Below, one piece after another: positions 1 to 8,244 of a DNA stretch of 64,000 nucleotides. Under the pieces are notes generated by a model. That model saw nothing but the letters and a program-made list of their open reading frames with translations. It had not been told where the DNA came from and made no database searches. The stretch spans positions 434,001 through 498,000 of the forward strand of contig CP159990.1 in assembly GCA_040702975.1 (NCBI GenBank). Reading direction: 5' to 3'. The translations under genes and the position numbers were made by a program. Every line of letters begins with the position of its first letter. Position 1 is the stretch's first letter. Source of the DNA: Roseburia hominis (GTDB taxonomy: Bacteria; Bacillota; Clostridia; Lachnospirales; Lachnospiraceae).

Positions 1-780
1 CAGTCCCGGGCCATCGCTACGTACAGTGACACGGTCGCGCAGATGGACGAAACGGATTATGAGGCGTTACTTGAGGAAGCGAATGAATATAACAGGGAGC
101 TTCTGGATCTCTCATTTCCCTTTGTGGAGTATGAGAGCCTTGGAAAATATGAGAAAATACTGGATATCAGCGGAACCGGGATCATGGGATATGTGACCAT
201 ACCGATTCTGGGCGTGGAACTTCCTATTTACCATGGGACGGACGAAGGGGTGCTGCAGGTTGCGGCCGGGCATCTGTCGGGTTCCAGTTTTCCGGTGGGA
301 GGCGTTGGCACCCACGCGGTGATTTCCGCACACAGGGGACTGCCCTCGGCGAAGCTCTTCAGCGATCTGGATGAGATGATGGAGGGCGACATTTTCACGA
401 TTACGGTTCTAAATCAGACGATCGCCTATGAGGTGGATCAGATTCGGATTGTTCTTCCGGAAGAGGTGGAGGAATTACAGATCGATGCAGATAAGGATTA
501 CTGTACGCTGATGACGTGTACGCCTTATGGCATCAATTCACACCGTCTGCTGGTCCGGGGGATTCGGACGGATGCGCCGGGGCTGACGACAGCCTATGTG
601 CCGGCGGACGCGACACAGATTAATTCTACTGTGGTTTCCATCGCGCTTGCGATACCGATGGTATTTATCCTGCTCATTATCCTGCTGATCGATCAGCGGA
701 GGGTTGATAAGAAGTCAAAGAAAAAACCGGCCGCCGAAGAGGCGGTGGAGCGGATCAAGACCGAAGGAATCGAGAAGTAA
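1..780 (+). CDS. class C sortase, 5' end outside window
   Basis: Transpeptidase of the class C (pilin-polymerising) sortase family. The reading frame is open from base 1, and its first residues (QSRAIATYSDTV) align with residues 36-47 of the next gene, so the true start lies upstream of the window and the ATG at 43 is internal. The core is complete: the His motif SAHRG, the catalytic Cys in TCTPYGINSHR with the Arg nine residues later, and a C-terminal transmembrane helix followed by a Lys/Arg-rich tail, the usual membrane anchor of class C enzymes. It precedes a second sortase by 13 bases and heads the visible part of a surface-protein operon. The family is certain; the exact substrate is inferred from the neighbours. 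Confidence 0.93.
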   Translation, partial: QSRAIATYSDTVAQMDETDYEALLEEANEYNRELLDLSFPFVEYESLGKYEKILDISGTGIMGYVTIPILGVELPIYHGTDEGVLQVAAGHLSGSSFPVGGVGTHAVISAHRGLPSAKLFSDLDEMMEGDIFTITVLNQTIAYEVDQIRIVLPEEVEELQIDADKDYCTLMTCTPYGINSHRLLVRGIRTDAPGLTTAYVPADATQINSTVVSIALAIPMVFILLIILLIDQRRVDKKSKKKPAAEEAVERIKTEGIEK

Positions 781-793
781 GGGAGGATTTTCA

Positions 794-1756
794 ATGAAGA
801 AGAAACTGCCGAATATCCTGTTTGGTCTGATTTTCCTGATTGGCTTTGGCATTTTCGCCTATCCGAAGGTGGCGGATCAGTGGAACACGCTGCACCAGAG
901 CCAGGCGATAGCGACCTACGATGATGCGGTGAAGGAATTGGACGAAGAGGATTACAGTCAGATTTGGGAGGCTGCCCGAAACTATAATGCGAAGATAACA
1001 AGCAATACATTTGGCGGAGATATATTTACGGCGGCGGACGCCGGAGACGGTCAGGAAGCTGCTGGGGACGAGAAAGATAAAGAAATCGCGCTGGAGGAAA
1101 CGGAGTACTGGAAGGTCCTGAATGTGGGTGAGACCGGGATCATGGGATATCTTTCTGTTCCCAAGATCAAGCAGAAGTTCCCCATTTACCATGGAACCTC
1201 CGAGGGCGTGCTGCAGATTGCGGCGGGACACCTTCCGGGGACGAAGCTTCCCATCGGAGGGGAGAGCTGCCACAGCGCCATTGCGGCGCACCGGGGGCTG
1301 CCGTCGGCGAAGCTCTTATCGGATGCGGATCAGCTCCGGGTAGGAGATAAATTCTATATTCATGTGTTGGATGAGGTGCTGGCGTACCAGATCGATCAGA
1401 TTCTTCCGATGGTGGATAAGGATGACCTGGAGGCACTTACGGATGCGATGCAGATCGTGGAGGGGAAGGATTATGTGACCCTGCTTACGTGTACGCCTTA
1501 TGGGATCAACAGCCACCGTATGCTGCTGAGGGGGATTCGGGTTCCCTACAATGGTGAGGATGACGAGAAAGCGCTGACGCCGGTGGACAGCATGGTGGAA
1601 TCCGTACAGAGCTACTACATGCTGTATCTGATGATGGCGGCATTTATCATACTGATGATCCTGTTGCTTTCGAAGATCAGGATCGCGGTGTACAATAGAA
1701 AGCATAAGGGAAATAAGGAAATAACAGACCCATCAAGGAGGGAGAAGGATGAATAG
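794..1756 (+). CDS. class C sortase
   Basis: Second sortase of the operon, 320 residues from the ATG at 794, which sits behind GGGAGG. The frame extends upstream to 704 but that part overlaps the previous gene and has no ribosome site. Residues 8-24 form an N-terminal membrane helix. The catalytic residues are His166 (AAHRG), Cys233 (TCTPYG) and Arg242, and a C-terminal membrane helix is followed by basic residues. It shares the GETGIMGYLSVP and PIYHGTSEGVLQ blocks with the upstream sortase, so the pair is probably a tandem duplication. An insert of about 30 acidic residues (80-105) is specific to this copy. Tandem class C sortases usually polymerise a pilus shaft and attach accessory pilins. 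Confidence 0.95.
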   Translation: MKKKLPNILFGLIFLIGFGIFAYPKVADQWNTLHQSQAIATYDDAVKELDEEDYSQIWEAARNYNAKITSNTFGGDIFTAADAGDGQEAAGDEKDKEIALEETEYWKVLNVGETGIMGYLSVPKIKQKFPIYHGTSEGVLQIAAGHLPGTKLPIGGESCHSAIAAHRGLPSAKLLSDADQLRVGDKFYIHVLDEVLAYQIDQILPMVDKDDLEALTDAMQIVEGKDYVTLLTCTPYGINSHRMLLRGIRVPYNGEDDEKALTPVDSMVESVQSYYMLYLMMAAFIILMILLLSKIRIAVYNRKHKGNKEITDPSRREKDE

Positions 1757-2909
1757 GATCAGGAAAAAGAAGGGATATGCAGCCGGGGTACTGGCGCTCA
1801 TTCTTGCCGTGTCGGGAATGCATCTTGTGGCGGCGAGAGCGGCGGGTGCTCTGAATCTTGCGGATCATACCTGCTCACTTACTCTGGAGACGACGGGCGT
1901 GGAGTTCGCGAAGGAGCTGTCCGAAGTGCCGGAGATCCCGGTGAAGTTATACAAGGTGGCTTCCATGGAGGAGACGGCGGATTATACAGTGGATACGGAT
2001 ACATACGGAGAGGATATCGTGATCGAGGACAAAGGGAACGACCGGGCTGCGTGGACGCAGCAGTGGAAGGACCTGGCGGAGAAGATCACGAAGAAGATCG
2101 AGGCGGAAGGAAGCACTATCAAGGAGGATACGACTGTGGAGCTGTATCCTGTGGCGGGAGCGTCTACCTCTTACAGCCGGGGAACCGCGGAGGATCTGGA
2201 GCCGGGCCTGTATCTGGTGAAGGCGGAGAAGGTGCAGCATGACGGCTACGAGTATTCGTTCAGCCCGTATCTGATCTCGGTTCCTACCAGCGAGTACCGC
2301 ATGGGTGAAGGAAATGGCGACGATGAGTGGCTGTATGATGTGACGGTGGGGCTGAAGCCTTCGAGGAAGCCGCTGGAAGGCGATATGGAGATCCGGAAGA
2401 CGTTGAATACTTACAATGAGTCCCTTGGAGAAGTGACCTTTGTCTTTGAGGTGACGGGGAAGGATCCGATCACCGGGGAAGTGGTGTATAATAACGTAGT
2501 TTCGATGAATTTCGACGATGGGACGCCGACCGGCACCCAGACCGTGAAGATCACGGGGCTCCCGGTGGGGACCATTGTTACGGTGAAGGAGATCTATAAC
2601 GGTGGGAGCTATAAGGAAGTGTCCGCTGACTATACGACGACGATCGAGCCGACGAAGGACGGGGTCTCCCAGACGAAGCCGGTGAGTTTTGTAAATGATT
2701 ATGATGATAAGCTGAAAAAAGGCTACGGCATCGTGAACCATTTTGATTTTGTGGGCGATGAGGCCCATACGGATGAGGATGGCAGCCTGGTGGTGAAGGG
2801 CCATTACGAGTGGGAGAGGTGGTTCCCGGATTCCGTGGAAGCGGAGTCGGAGAGCGGGCCCACGGGAAAGGGTTCCGTGCCGGAGGAAGAAGAGCAGAGT
2901 GCGCAGTAA
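1749..2909 (+). CDS. pilin-like surface protein with isopeptide-type domain
   Basis: Secreted protein of 386 residues with an N-terminal signal peptide (basic start, hydrophobic residues 10-30, ARAAGA cleavage region). The first half (GVEFAKELSEVPEIPVKLYKVA onward in short) resembles pilin isopeptide-linkage domains. The second (from about residue 213, MEIRKTLN; then KITGLPVGTIVTVKE) is a Cna-B/SpaA-like beta-sandwich of the kind that carries Lys-Asn isopeptide bonds. No LPXTG-type sorting signal or membrane helix is visible at the C-terminus, which ends in an acidic tail. The start overlaps the sortase stop by 8 bases, so the two are translationally coupled. Likely a structural subunit handled by the sortases; the assembly route without a sorting signal is unclear. 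Confidence 0.8.
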   Translation: MNRIRKKKGYAAGVLALILAVSGMHLVAARAAGALNLADHTCSLTLETTGVEFAKELSEVPEIPVKLYKVASMEETADYTVDTDTYGEDIVIEDKGNDRAAWTQQWKDLAEKITKKIEAEGSTIKEDTTVELYPVAGASTSYSRGTAEDLEPGLYLVKAEKVQHDGYEYSFSPYLISVPTSEYRMGEGNGDDEWLYDVTVGLKPSRKPLEGDMEIRKTLNTYNESLGEVTFVFEVTGKDPITGEVVYNNVVSMNFDDGTPTGTQTVKITGLPVGTIVTVKEIYNGGSYKEVSADYTTTIEPTKDGVSQTKPVSFVNDYDDKLKKGYGIVNHFDFVGDEAHTDEDGSLVVKGHYEWERWFPDSVEAESESGPTGKGSVPEEEEQSAQ

Positions 2910-2924
2910 AGGAGGGGCAGGAGA

Positions 2925-3527
2925 ATGAAGAACAGGATCAGTAAGAAAATGATCAATAAAAAAACGCTCGTGCTGTCCGGGGCTGCGCTGGTGCTGGTGG
3001 GGAGTATTTCCATCAAGAGCGCGATGGCGTATTTTACGACCTATGTGACGGCAAAGGGAGGCTATGAGATCTCCTTTGACACGACGACCACCATCGAGGA
3101 GGAGAAGGTGGTGAACCGCATCAAGCAGGTGCAGGTGCAGAATACGGGAGAGAACCCCTGTTATGTGAGGGTGAAATATTTTGTAGGAACGGAGCTGTTT
3201 GCCCTGGCGCCGACCCAGACAGACGGCTGGGTGCAGGGAGAGGATGATTACTGGTATTACACCAAAGTCCTGCAGCCCAAAGGAACGGCGGACGGCACGG
3301 ATCTGACCAGCAGACTGGGGATGCAGATCGTGGCAAAGGACGGTACGAAGGATATGTTCGGCGTAGATGGTGAGTACAGCTATGCCTATGATTTTGATGT
3401 AGTAGTCGTTCAGGAGTATGTGCCGGTGCAGGCGGATGCGGATGGGAATCCTCTGGAGCCGACCAGCCCGGATGTTGACTGGACGATGGCTGTGAAAGAC
3501 GTGAGTGGAGAGGGGGCTGATGAATAA
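2925..3527 (+). CDS. SipW-dependent signal peptide (TasA/camelysin-like) protein
   Basis: Secreted protein of 200 residues. The N-terminus has the SipW-type layout: basic start, hydrophobic stretch LVLSGAALVLVGSISI, then SAMAYFTTYVTAKGG, where the aromatic AYFT follows the likely cleavage site. The rest is a beta-rich domain (VQVQNTGENPCYVRVKYF) resembling TasA/CalY fibre subunits or the stalk proteins found beside them. AGGAGGGG lies upstream of the ATG. It is joined to the next gene by a TAATG overlap. The dedicated SipW-like peptidase at 8245 is the expected processing enzyme. The signal type is clear; assignment to a fibre subunit is inference. Confidence 0.75.
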   Translation: MKNRISKKMINKKTLVLSGAALVLVGSISIKSAMAYFTTYVTAKGGYEISFDTTTTIEEEKVVNRIKQVQVQNTGENPCYVRVKYFVGTELFALAPTQTDGWVQGEDDYWYYTKVLQPKGTADGTDLTSRLGMQIVAKDGTKDMFGVDGEYSYAYDFDVVVVQEYVPVQADADGNPLEPTSPDVDWTMAVKDVSGEGADE

Positions 3528-4360
3528 TGAGTAAGAACAGGAAAGCCCCGGATAAGAACAGAAAGGCATCAGGTAATAACAGAGATGCCCTGCAGAGGAT
3601 TAGAAAGATCCTAAAGGGAAGAACGGGAACATTCCTTCTGCTAGGACTCGCGGTGGCATGTTTACTGGGGAGCGGGATCGGGAGCACCCGTGCGGCTCTG
3701 CAGATCTACAGTGAGTACTATGAAGCGCGTGTCGGTATGTACGACATCGGCATCACCCTGATGGAGAACGGGAAGGAGATCGCGGTCCGTGACTATGCGA
3801 ACCAGATGGCTCAGGGCGAGGAGAGCACGGGCTGGACGACGAAGGAAGGCGCGCTTCTGGAGAACATGCTGAAGGAATCGGACGGACGTCTGGTCCCGGA
3901 GCGGAAGTACAAGGAGGAGTTGTCCGTTGTGAATTCCGGCTCCATCCCGGAGTATGTACGTGTCCGCATCTACCGCTACTGGGTAGACCCGGAGGCTGGG
4001 AAGGATGAGGACGGTAACGAGGTGAAGGTGACCACCATGGATCCCAAGTGGATCAAGCTGGAATTAGATGAGAGCGGCTGGTGGAGAAATGAGGCAGAGT
4101 GCACGGATGAGTGTACGGTGCTCTATTACCGCTCGGAGCTGCCGACAGGCGGAGCGGCCGCCTTCTGTAAGAGCATCACCATCGATGATGCGGTGGCGAA
4201 GGTGACGAAGACGGAAGTCGGGAACGGAGTCGTGAAGACGACGTATGATTATGAAGGCAGGAAGTTCGTCCTGGAAGTTGATGCGGATGCGGTGCAGAAC
4301 CATAATGCGAAGGATGCGATCCGCAGTGCCTGGGGCGTGGATCCGGGCTATATCGATTAG
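3527..4360 (+). CDS. SipW-type signal peptide surface protein
   Basis: Secreted protein of 277 residues. After a basic leader of about 35 residues, a hydrophobic segment (FLLLGLAVACLLGSGIG) ends in STRAALQIYSEYYEA, which resembles the cleavage region of SipW/TasA-type precursors. The body holds repeated phrases typical of TasA-like beta domains, such as ELSVVNSGSIPEYVRVRIYRYW (part shown). It shares its XXNSGSIPEYVRVR logic with the NTGENPCYVRVKY of the upstream gene, so the two are probably distant paralogues. The ATG overlaps the preceding stop by one base and is preceded by GGAGAGGGGG. No C-terminal anchor is present. Probably a subunit of the same extracellular structure. Confidence 0.7.
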   Translation: MSKNRKAPDKNRKASGNNRDALQRIRKILKGRTGTFLLLGLAVACLLGSGIGSTRAALQIYSEYYEARVGMYDIGITLMENGKEIAVRDYANQMAQGEESTGWTTKEGALLENMLKESDGRLVPERKYKEELSVVNSGSIPEYVRVRIYRYWVDPEAGKDEDGNEVKVTTMDPKWIKLELDESGWWRNEAECTDECTVLYYRSELPTGGAAAFCKSITIDDAVAKVTKTEVGNGVVKTTYDYEGRKFVLEVDADAVQNHNAKDAIRSAWGVDPGYID

Positions 4361-4371
4361 GAGGATGGGCT

Positions 4372-5217
4372 ATGAGAGCTATGAGAAAATCAATGAGATG
4401 TCCGGTGGGATGTCTGATCGCCATGCTGCTGGCCTTTCTGATGGTCCCGGCCAGTGTATCTGCAGAAGACATTGTCAGTACCCAGGATAACTGGGTGGAG
4501 TTCACGAAGGACCATAAGATGACGGATAACTTCAAAGCCACCGGTATCACAGACGAGGCGAAGAATGACCTGCAGCCGGGGGATACGATGACCTTTCAGG
4601 TGAACTTAAAGAACAGTTCTTCGGATAAGACGGCATGGTACATGAGAAATGAGGTGCTGCAGACGCTGGAGAGCCAGCAGTCCATCGCGGAAGGCGGAGC
4701 GTATACCTATGTGCTGACCTATATCGGCCCGAAGGAGACGAGGGTGTTGTATGACAGCGAGGCAGTCGGCGGAAGCGAGGAGAGCGGAGAAGGCTCTGTA
4801 GTAGACGGGAATAAGGGTCTTGAGCAGGCGACGGTGGCGCTGGATGATGAGGAATATATCTATCTGGATACATTGGAGGCAGGCGCGAAGGCGCAGATGA
4901 CGCTGAAGATCGGACTGGACGGGGAGACCCAGGGAAATGACTACCAGGATACCCTGGCGAGAGTGGAGCTCGGGTTTGCAGTGGAGCTCGTCGATACGCC
5001 GGCGACGCCGGATAACCCGGACACTCCGAACCGGAATGTAATCACAACGCCGAAGACGGGAGATACGTCCCATGTGATGCTGTTCTCCATTATGGCGCTC
5101 GTCGCGGGGATCGTGTGCATCGTGCTGGTGTTCCTGCGTCTGAAGAAGCGCAGTGAAGAGGAGAAGAAGAGGAAAAGGAGAGCGAACAGGAAAGGAGGCC
5201 CAAAAAAGTATGAGTAA
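4372..5217 (+). CDS. sortase-anchored surface protein (TPKTG signal)
   Basis: Secreted, wall-anchored protein of 281 residues. It has an N-terminal signal peptide ending near VPASVSAED, a body with CARDB-like or TasA-like strand patterns (GDTMTFQVNLKNSSSDKTAWYM), and a complete C-terminal sorting region: TPKTGD, a hydrophobic helix (about residues 238-258) and a long Lys/Arg-rich tail. TPKTG is a variant of LPXTG that is common in clostridial sortase substrates. It is the only gene in the operon with a clear sorting motif, so it is the best candidate for covalent anchoring by the two sortases. The start follows GGAGG; a second ATG nine bases downstream is also possible. The end overlaps the next gene by 8 bases. 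Confidence 0.82.
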   Translation: MRAMRKSMRCPVGCLIAMLLAFLMVPASVSAEDIVSTQDNWVEFTKDHKMTDNFKATGITDEAKNDLQPGDTMTFQVNLKNSSSDKTAWYMRNEVLQTLESQQSIAEGGAYTYVLTYIGPKETRVLYDSEAVGGSEESGEGSVVDGNKGLEQATVALDDEEYIYLDTLEAGAKAQMTLKIGLDGETQGNDYQDTLARVELGFAVELVDTPATPDNPDTPNRNVITTPKTGDTSHVMLFSIMALVAGIVCIVLVFLRLKKRSEEEKKRKRRANRKGGPKKYE

Positions 5218-6361
5218 GTGGAAAACAGTACAGAATGGCCTTCTGAATGTGGATGGAAAAATAAGGGAACCGTTACAAAAAAGTCTCCGAAGCATAAGAA
5301 GCAGAGCATTGCAAAAAGGGCTTGCAAAGGGTGTTGCGGCGGTATGCCTGGCGGTTCTTGCGGTATCCCAGCTTGGGGTGCTGGAAACCAGGGCTGCGGA
5401 TGATTATGAGACCACTTATAAAGTGATGATCTATTCCGGAGACAAGGGAACCTTCAACGGGACTGGCTGTGTGTCCGGGGCCGGAGAGGCGTCGCTTGCG
5501 GGAGCGGATACGATCGTGGTGTCCGGCCTGCATTACGGGGACACGATCAGCATCAACGTGTCCAGCACGAACGGGGCGATCAGCCTGAATCCGGAGGACG
5601 GCGGAAAATACCAGCCGACAGGAACAAGACGGAGCGGTCGTGACAACAGCGAGGCATTTGACAAGGAGAACACGACCAGCCCGAGTCGGATCTATACAGT
5701 AACGAGCGACCGGACCTTCGTCGTGACCTATGGGGTTCCGGGGAAGATGGTCCCGTATACGGTCAGCTATGTGCTGGCGGATACGACGACGCCGGTGCCG
5801 GGAAGCGAAGCGCAGACCTTCTACGGGGTGGCCGGGGAGAAGCCGGTAGTGTCTGCACCGTATTTTGAAGGCTATACGCCGGTTTACAAAGCGATAACGG
5901 GAACACTGAGACGCGGGCAGGAGAATACCTGGGTATTTGAATATACGAGAAACGTGGAGCAGACCACAACGGAACCGACAACGCCGCAGACCCCGCAGCA
6001 GGGCGAGGACCAGACCGGAACAACGGCGACTCCGGGAACGGCGACGCCCGGAACGAATGATAATGAAGGAACAGGAACGGCTCCCGGAACCGACAATGAA
6101 GGAACGGGAACTGAAAATGAAGGGACCAATGAGGGAGGTACCACGTCTATAGAGGATGAGGAGACGCCGGGAGGCGTGCTGGATTTGGATGACGAGGAGG
6201 TCCCGACCGGTAATCTGGATCTGAGCGATTCCAAGAAGGATAATAAGGAAGATACAGCGGAAGCGAACCATTTCCCGGTATTTGTGGGGATTGGGATAGC
6301 GGCAGTGATCCTGCTCCTCGTATTGATCGGACTGCTGATTAAGAGAAGGAAATCTTTGTAA
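5210..6361 (+). CDS. Thr/Pro-rich membrane-anchored surface protein
   Basis: Protein of 383 residues starting at the ATG at 5210, preceded by AAAGGAGG and overlapping the upstream stop by 8 bases. It has an N-terminal hydrophobic signal (VAAVCLAVLAVSQLGVL, cut near ETRAADD) and a globular ectodomain of about 230 residues containing a MucBP-like strand block (PYTVSYVLADTTTPVPGSE). A low-complexity Thr/Pro/Gly/Glu linker follows (about residues 245-310). It ends in a single membrane helix (FVGIGIAAVILLLVLIGLLI) and a short basic tail. There is no convincing LPXTG motif (EVPTGNL lies 35 residues before the helix), so it is probably held by the helix. Last gene of the operon before a terminator. 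Role unknown; plausibly the membrane base of the assembly. Confidence 0.75.
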   Translation: MSKWKTVQNGLLNVDGKIREPLQKSLRSIRSRALQKGLAKGVAAVCLAVLAVSQLGVLETRAADDYETTYKVMIYSGDKGTFNGTGCVSGAGEASLAGADTIVVSGLHYGDTISINVSSTNGAISLNPEDGGKYQPTGTRRSGRDNSEAFDKENTTSPSRIYTVTSDRTFVVTYGVPGKMVPYTVSYVLADTTTPVPGSEAQTFYGVAGEKPVVSAPYFEGYTPVYKAITGTLRRGQENTWVFEYTRNVEQTTTEPTTPQTPQQGEDQTGTTATPGTATPGTNDNEGTGTAPGTDNEGTGTENEGTNEGGTTSIEDEETPGGVLDLDDEEVPTGNLDLSDSKKDNKEDTAEANHFPVFVGIGIAAVILLLVLIGLLIKRRKSL

Positions 6362-6426
6362 AAGAGGTTTGAAGGCAGTTTAGGATTGGATAGGTATTTT
6401 TATAAGTGAATAACAGGTAAAATGAT

Positions 6427-6460
6427 GAGGGGAACTCGCGGGGCGAGTTTCCCTTATTTT
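6427..6460 (+). terminator. intrinsic terminator of the sortase operon
   Basis: The arm AGGGGAACTCGC and its near-complement GCGAGTTTCCCT enclose a three-base loop and are followed by TATTTTATG. It lies about 65 bases after the last gene of the operon, in the right place to end its transcript. Confidence 0.8.
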
Positions 6461-6484
6461 ATGCTTTGGGGTTTATATACAAGA

Positions 6485-6535
6485 GCATCTCCTGTGAAAC
6501 GATTGAATAGTCATATGGGATGCCCTTGGGTATAG
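6485..6535 (+). repeat. dispersed repeat family B, copy 1
   Basis: Degenerate copy of a 45-base unit with the core GTGAAACG...GGATGCCCTTGGGTATA. Clearer copies lie at 25571-25626 (minus orientation), 28201-28335 (three in tandem) and 52870-52905. This copy is upstream of the nuclease gene at 6748. Confidence 0.65.
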
Positions 6536-6542
6536 GAATTAA

Positions 6543-6567
6543 AACAGGCGGAGTAGGCCTGGTTTTT
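6543..6567 (+). terminator. small terminator-like hairpin
   Basis: CAGGC, a seven-base loop GGAGTAG, then GCCTG and GTTTTTC. It resembles the terminator that closes the nuclease gene (7838-7863), which has the same GAGTAGGCCTG phrase. It is a weak hairpin and could be a relic. Confidence 0.4.
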
Positions 6568-6684
6568 CTTTACAAAGGAATATGTGCTATGGATGGGGAG
6601 ATTTAGAGTAGAGAGGATAGAGTTCATGAAAATCGATGAAAAATAACGATAATAACCTATATTTACCTAAGTTCGGCGAAAGGG

Positions 6685-6712
6685 TTGCAATAAGGGAAAA
6701 AGAGTGTATACT
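6685..6712 (+). promoter_or_regulatory. sigma-A-type promoter for nuclease gene
   Basis: TTGCAA, 16 bases, then TATACT preceded by TG (extended -10). It ends about 35 bases upstream of the ATG at 6748, which also has GGAAGGAGG before it. Confidence 0.5.
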
Positions 6713-6747
6713 TCTAGGAACTTATACCTGGAAGGAGGAACGTCGAG

Positions 6748-7851
6748 ATGACTGGAAGGCTAAAAGAATATTTCCCTATCATCCGCGAGCGAGGGGAAGT
6801 TTTGGAAGAGATTGGAAAACGGAAAGATTTGGAAGCGGTCTATGAGTCGTGGACTTTGGAGCAGAGAGAAGAGTTCCTGGATTTTTGTACGGGAGCCCGG
6901 GGAGTGAAGATGCTATATGACTCATTTTTTAAAGAGATCCTGAATCCGGAGAGTACGCCGGAACGGCTGGAGGATCTGGTCTCGGAGGTGTTTGGGAGAA
7001 GAGTGCGGATCCTGCAGGTTCTGCCCAATGATTCGGTGAGGCTGGCGGATGAAGGATCGCTGCTGATTACAGATATCATTGCGGAGATGGAAGACGGGTC
7101 TGTGATAAATTTTGAGGTGCAGAAGATAGGCTATAAGTTTCCCGGGCAGCGATGTGCATGCTATTCAGCAGATATGCTGCTTCGGCAGTATAAGAGAGTG
7201 AAGAGCCGGAAAAAGAAGAAATTTAGCTATAAGGACATCCGCGGAGTGTACACGATTGTTTTATTTGAGAAGAGTACGAAGGAGTTTCAGGAGTATAGAG
7301 ACAAATATATACATCATTTCAGACAGAAATCGGATACAGGGCTCGAACTGCCGCTATTGCAGGAATTTTATCTGATTCCGCTTGACATTTTTAAGGAATG
7401 TTATCACAATAAGGGTATAAGAAGCAGGTTGGATGCATGGCTGGCGTTCTTGTGCATGGATACTCCGGAAGTGATAGAAGAGGTTATAAAGGCGTATCCG
7501 GAGTTTCGGGAGTTGTATGAGCAAGTGTATGAGATCTGCCGGAATATCGAAGAGGTGATGACGATGTTTTCGAAGGAATTGTTGGAACTGGACAGGAATA
7601 CGGTGCAGTATATGATCGATGAGATGCAGGATGAGATAGATGAGCAGAAAGGGACGATTGACAAGCAAAAAGGGACCATCGGGAAACTGACGGATATAGT
7701 AGATGAGCAAAAGGGAACAATTGACAAGCAAAAAGGGACCATCGGGAATCTAACGAATAGAGTAGATGCACAAAAAGGAACTATAGACGAGTTGCAGGAA
7801 ACAATCGATGCGTTAAAGAAACAGATCCAGGAACTGAAGCAGGCCGAGTAG
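6748..7851 (+). CDS. PD-(D/E)XK nuclease family transposase (Rpn-like)
   Basis: Protein of 367 residues of the PD-(D/E)XK 'transposase' superfamily (PDDEXK_2/Rpn type), DNA-cutting enzymes thought to promote recombination. The catalytic block is Asp109 (LLITDIIAEM) and Glu123-x-Gln125 (INFEVQKIGYK), the E-x-Q variant usual for this group. The central part (FYLIPLDIFKECYH, then PEVIEEVIKAYPEFRELYEQ) is the typical helical region. From about residue 300 the protein becomes a low-complexity coiled coil built on DEQKGTIDKQKGTIGKLT units, apparently grown by internal duplication. The start has GGAAGGAGG eight bases upstream. It stands alone between the sortase operon and its peptidase and is flanked by repeats of families B and A, which fits a mobile or selfish gene. 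The family call is strong; the biological role is not known. Confidence 0.85.
   Translation: MTGRLKEYFPIIRERGEVLEEIGKRKDLEAVYESWTLEQREEFLDFCTGARGVKMLYDSFFKEILNPESTPERLEDLVSEVFGRRVRILQVLPNDSVRLADEGSLLITDIIAEMEDGSVINFEVQKIGYKFPGQRCACYSADMLLRQYKRVKSRKKKKFSYKDIRGVYTIVLFEKSTKEFQEYRDKYIHHFRQKSDTGLELPLLQEFYLIPLDIFKECYHNKGIRSRLDAWLAFLCMDTPEVIEEVIKAYPEFRELYEQVYEICRNIEEVMTMFSKELLELDRNTVQYMIDEMQDEIDEQKGTIDKQKGTIGKLTDIVDEQKGTIDKQKGTIGNLTNRVDAQKGTIDELQETIDALKKQIQELKQAE
7622..7790 (+). repeat. in-frame coding repeats in nuclease tail
   Basis: Near-identical direct repeats of the DNA encoding QKGTIDKQKGTIG occur twice, with further half units, and yield a coiled-coil tail. The phrase GACAAGCAAAAAGGGACCAT occurs twice without change. 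Its length may vary between strains through slippage. Confidence 0.8.
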
Positions 7852-7863
7852 GCCTGCTTTTTT
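7838..7863 (+). terminator. intrinsic terminator of nuclease gene
   Basis: AGCAGGCC, loop GAGTA, GGCCTGCT, then TTTTTT. The stop codon of the gene lies in the loop, so the hairpin overlaps the end of the coding region. Confidence 0.9.
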
Positions 7864-7865
7864 CG

Positions 7866-7927
7866 AGTTGCCAGGCATACCTGAATGAACGTCCTGTGGA
7901 CGTTCATCTCGGTGTGTACCTGGCACT
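7866..7927 (+). repeat. dispersed palindromic repeat family A, copy 1
   Basis: Imperfect palindrome of about 60 bases: outer arms GCCAGG and CCTGGC and inner arms ATGAACGTCC and GGACGTTCAT around TGT. It shares the opening TTGCCAGGCATACCTGAA with copies at 24139, 45024, 60181 and 61531. The inner arm of this copy has different bases from the others but keeps its pairing, which suggests selection for the hairpin. It directly follows the terminator of the nuclease gene. The rest of 7928-8240 holds no gene that I can see. Confidence 0.75.
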
Positions 7928-8104
7928 GTAAGCCCCCAATTTACCACGGCTATAAAGAAAATATAGATAAGACAGTGGAAGTTTTATTTATAACGAAAAC
8001 TGTAATTAACGAGAAGACAGTTTATCCCGTTGCGCATTTCACGATTTACTGGTATGATAATTAGAGAGTGCGAGCGGAGGAAATTTTTCTTGCTTTGGTA
8101 AGTT

Positions 8105-8133
8105 GACAACAATATAGTAGGAAAATCCTATCA
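8105..8133 (+). promoter_or_regulatory. possible promoter for signal peptidase
   Basis: TTGACA, 17 bases, then TCCTAT. The -35 is perfect and the -10 is poor. It lies about 110 bases before the peptidase start, within an otherwise featureless 300-base gap. Confidence 0.35.
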
Positions 8134-8244
8134 GGTAAGGTCGAACCAGCTATTTACGTTAATAGCGCACGTACAGCTTTATATGGGGGTATGGGAGAAA
8201 ATCCACATATCTAATAGAAAAATAAGGAAATGTAACATAAGGAA

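Noticed and set aside
1947..3569. Minus-strand frame of 540 codons opposite the pilin-like genes
   Set aside because: Composition is typical of an antisense shadow (His/Arg/Leu-rich), no ribosome site, and the plus strand has three well-supported genes.
6636..6845. Small frame before and overlapping the nuclease gene
   Set aside because: It overlaps the promoter and the start of the nuclease gene in another frame; no ribosome site.
7866..7927. Family A repeats as ordinary terminators
   Set aside because: Copies lack a T run after the hairpin and often lie next to a separate, proper terminator or upstream of genes.
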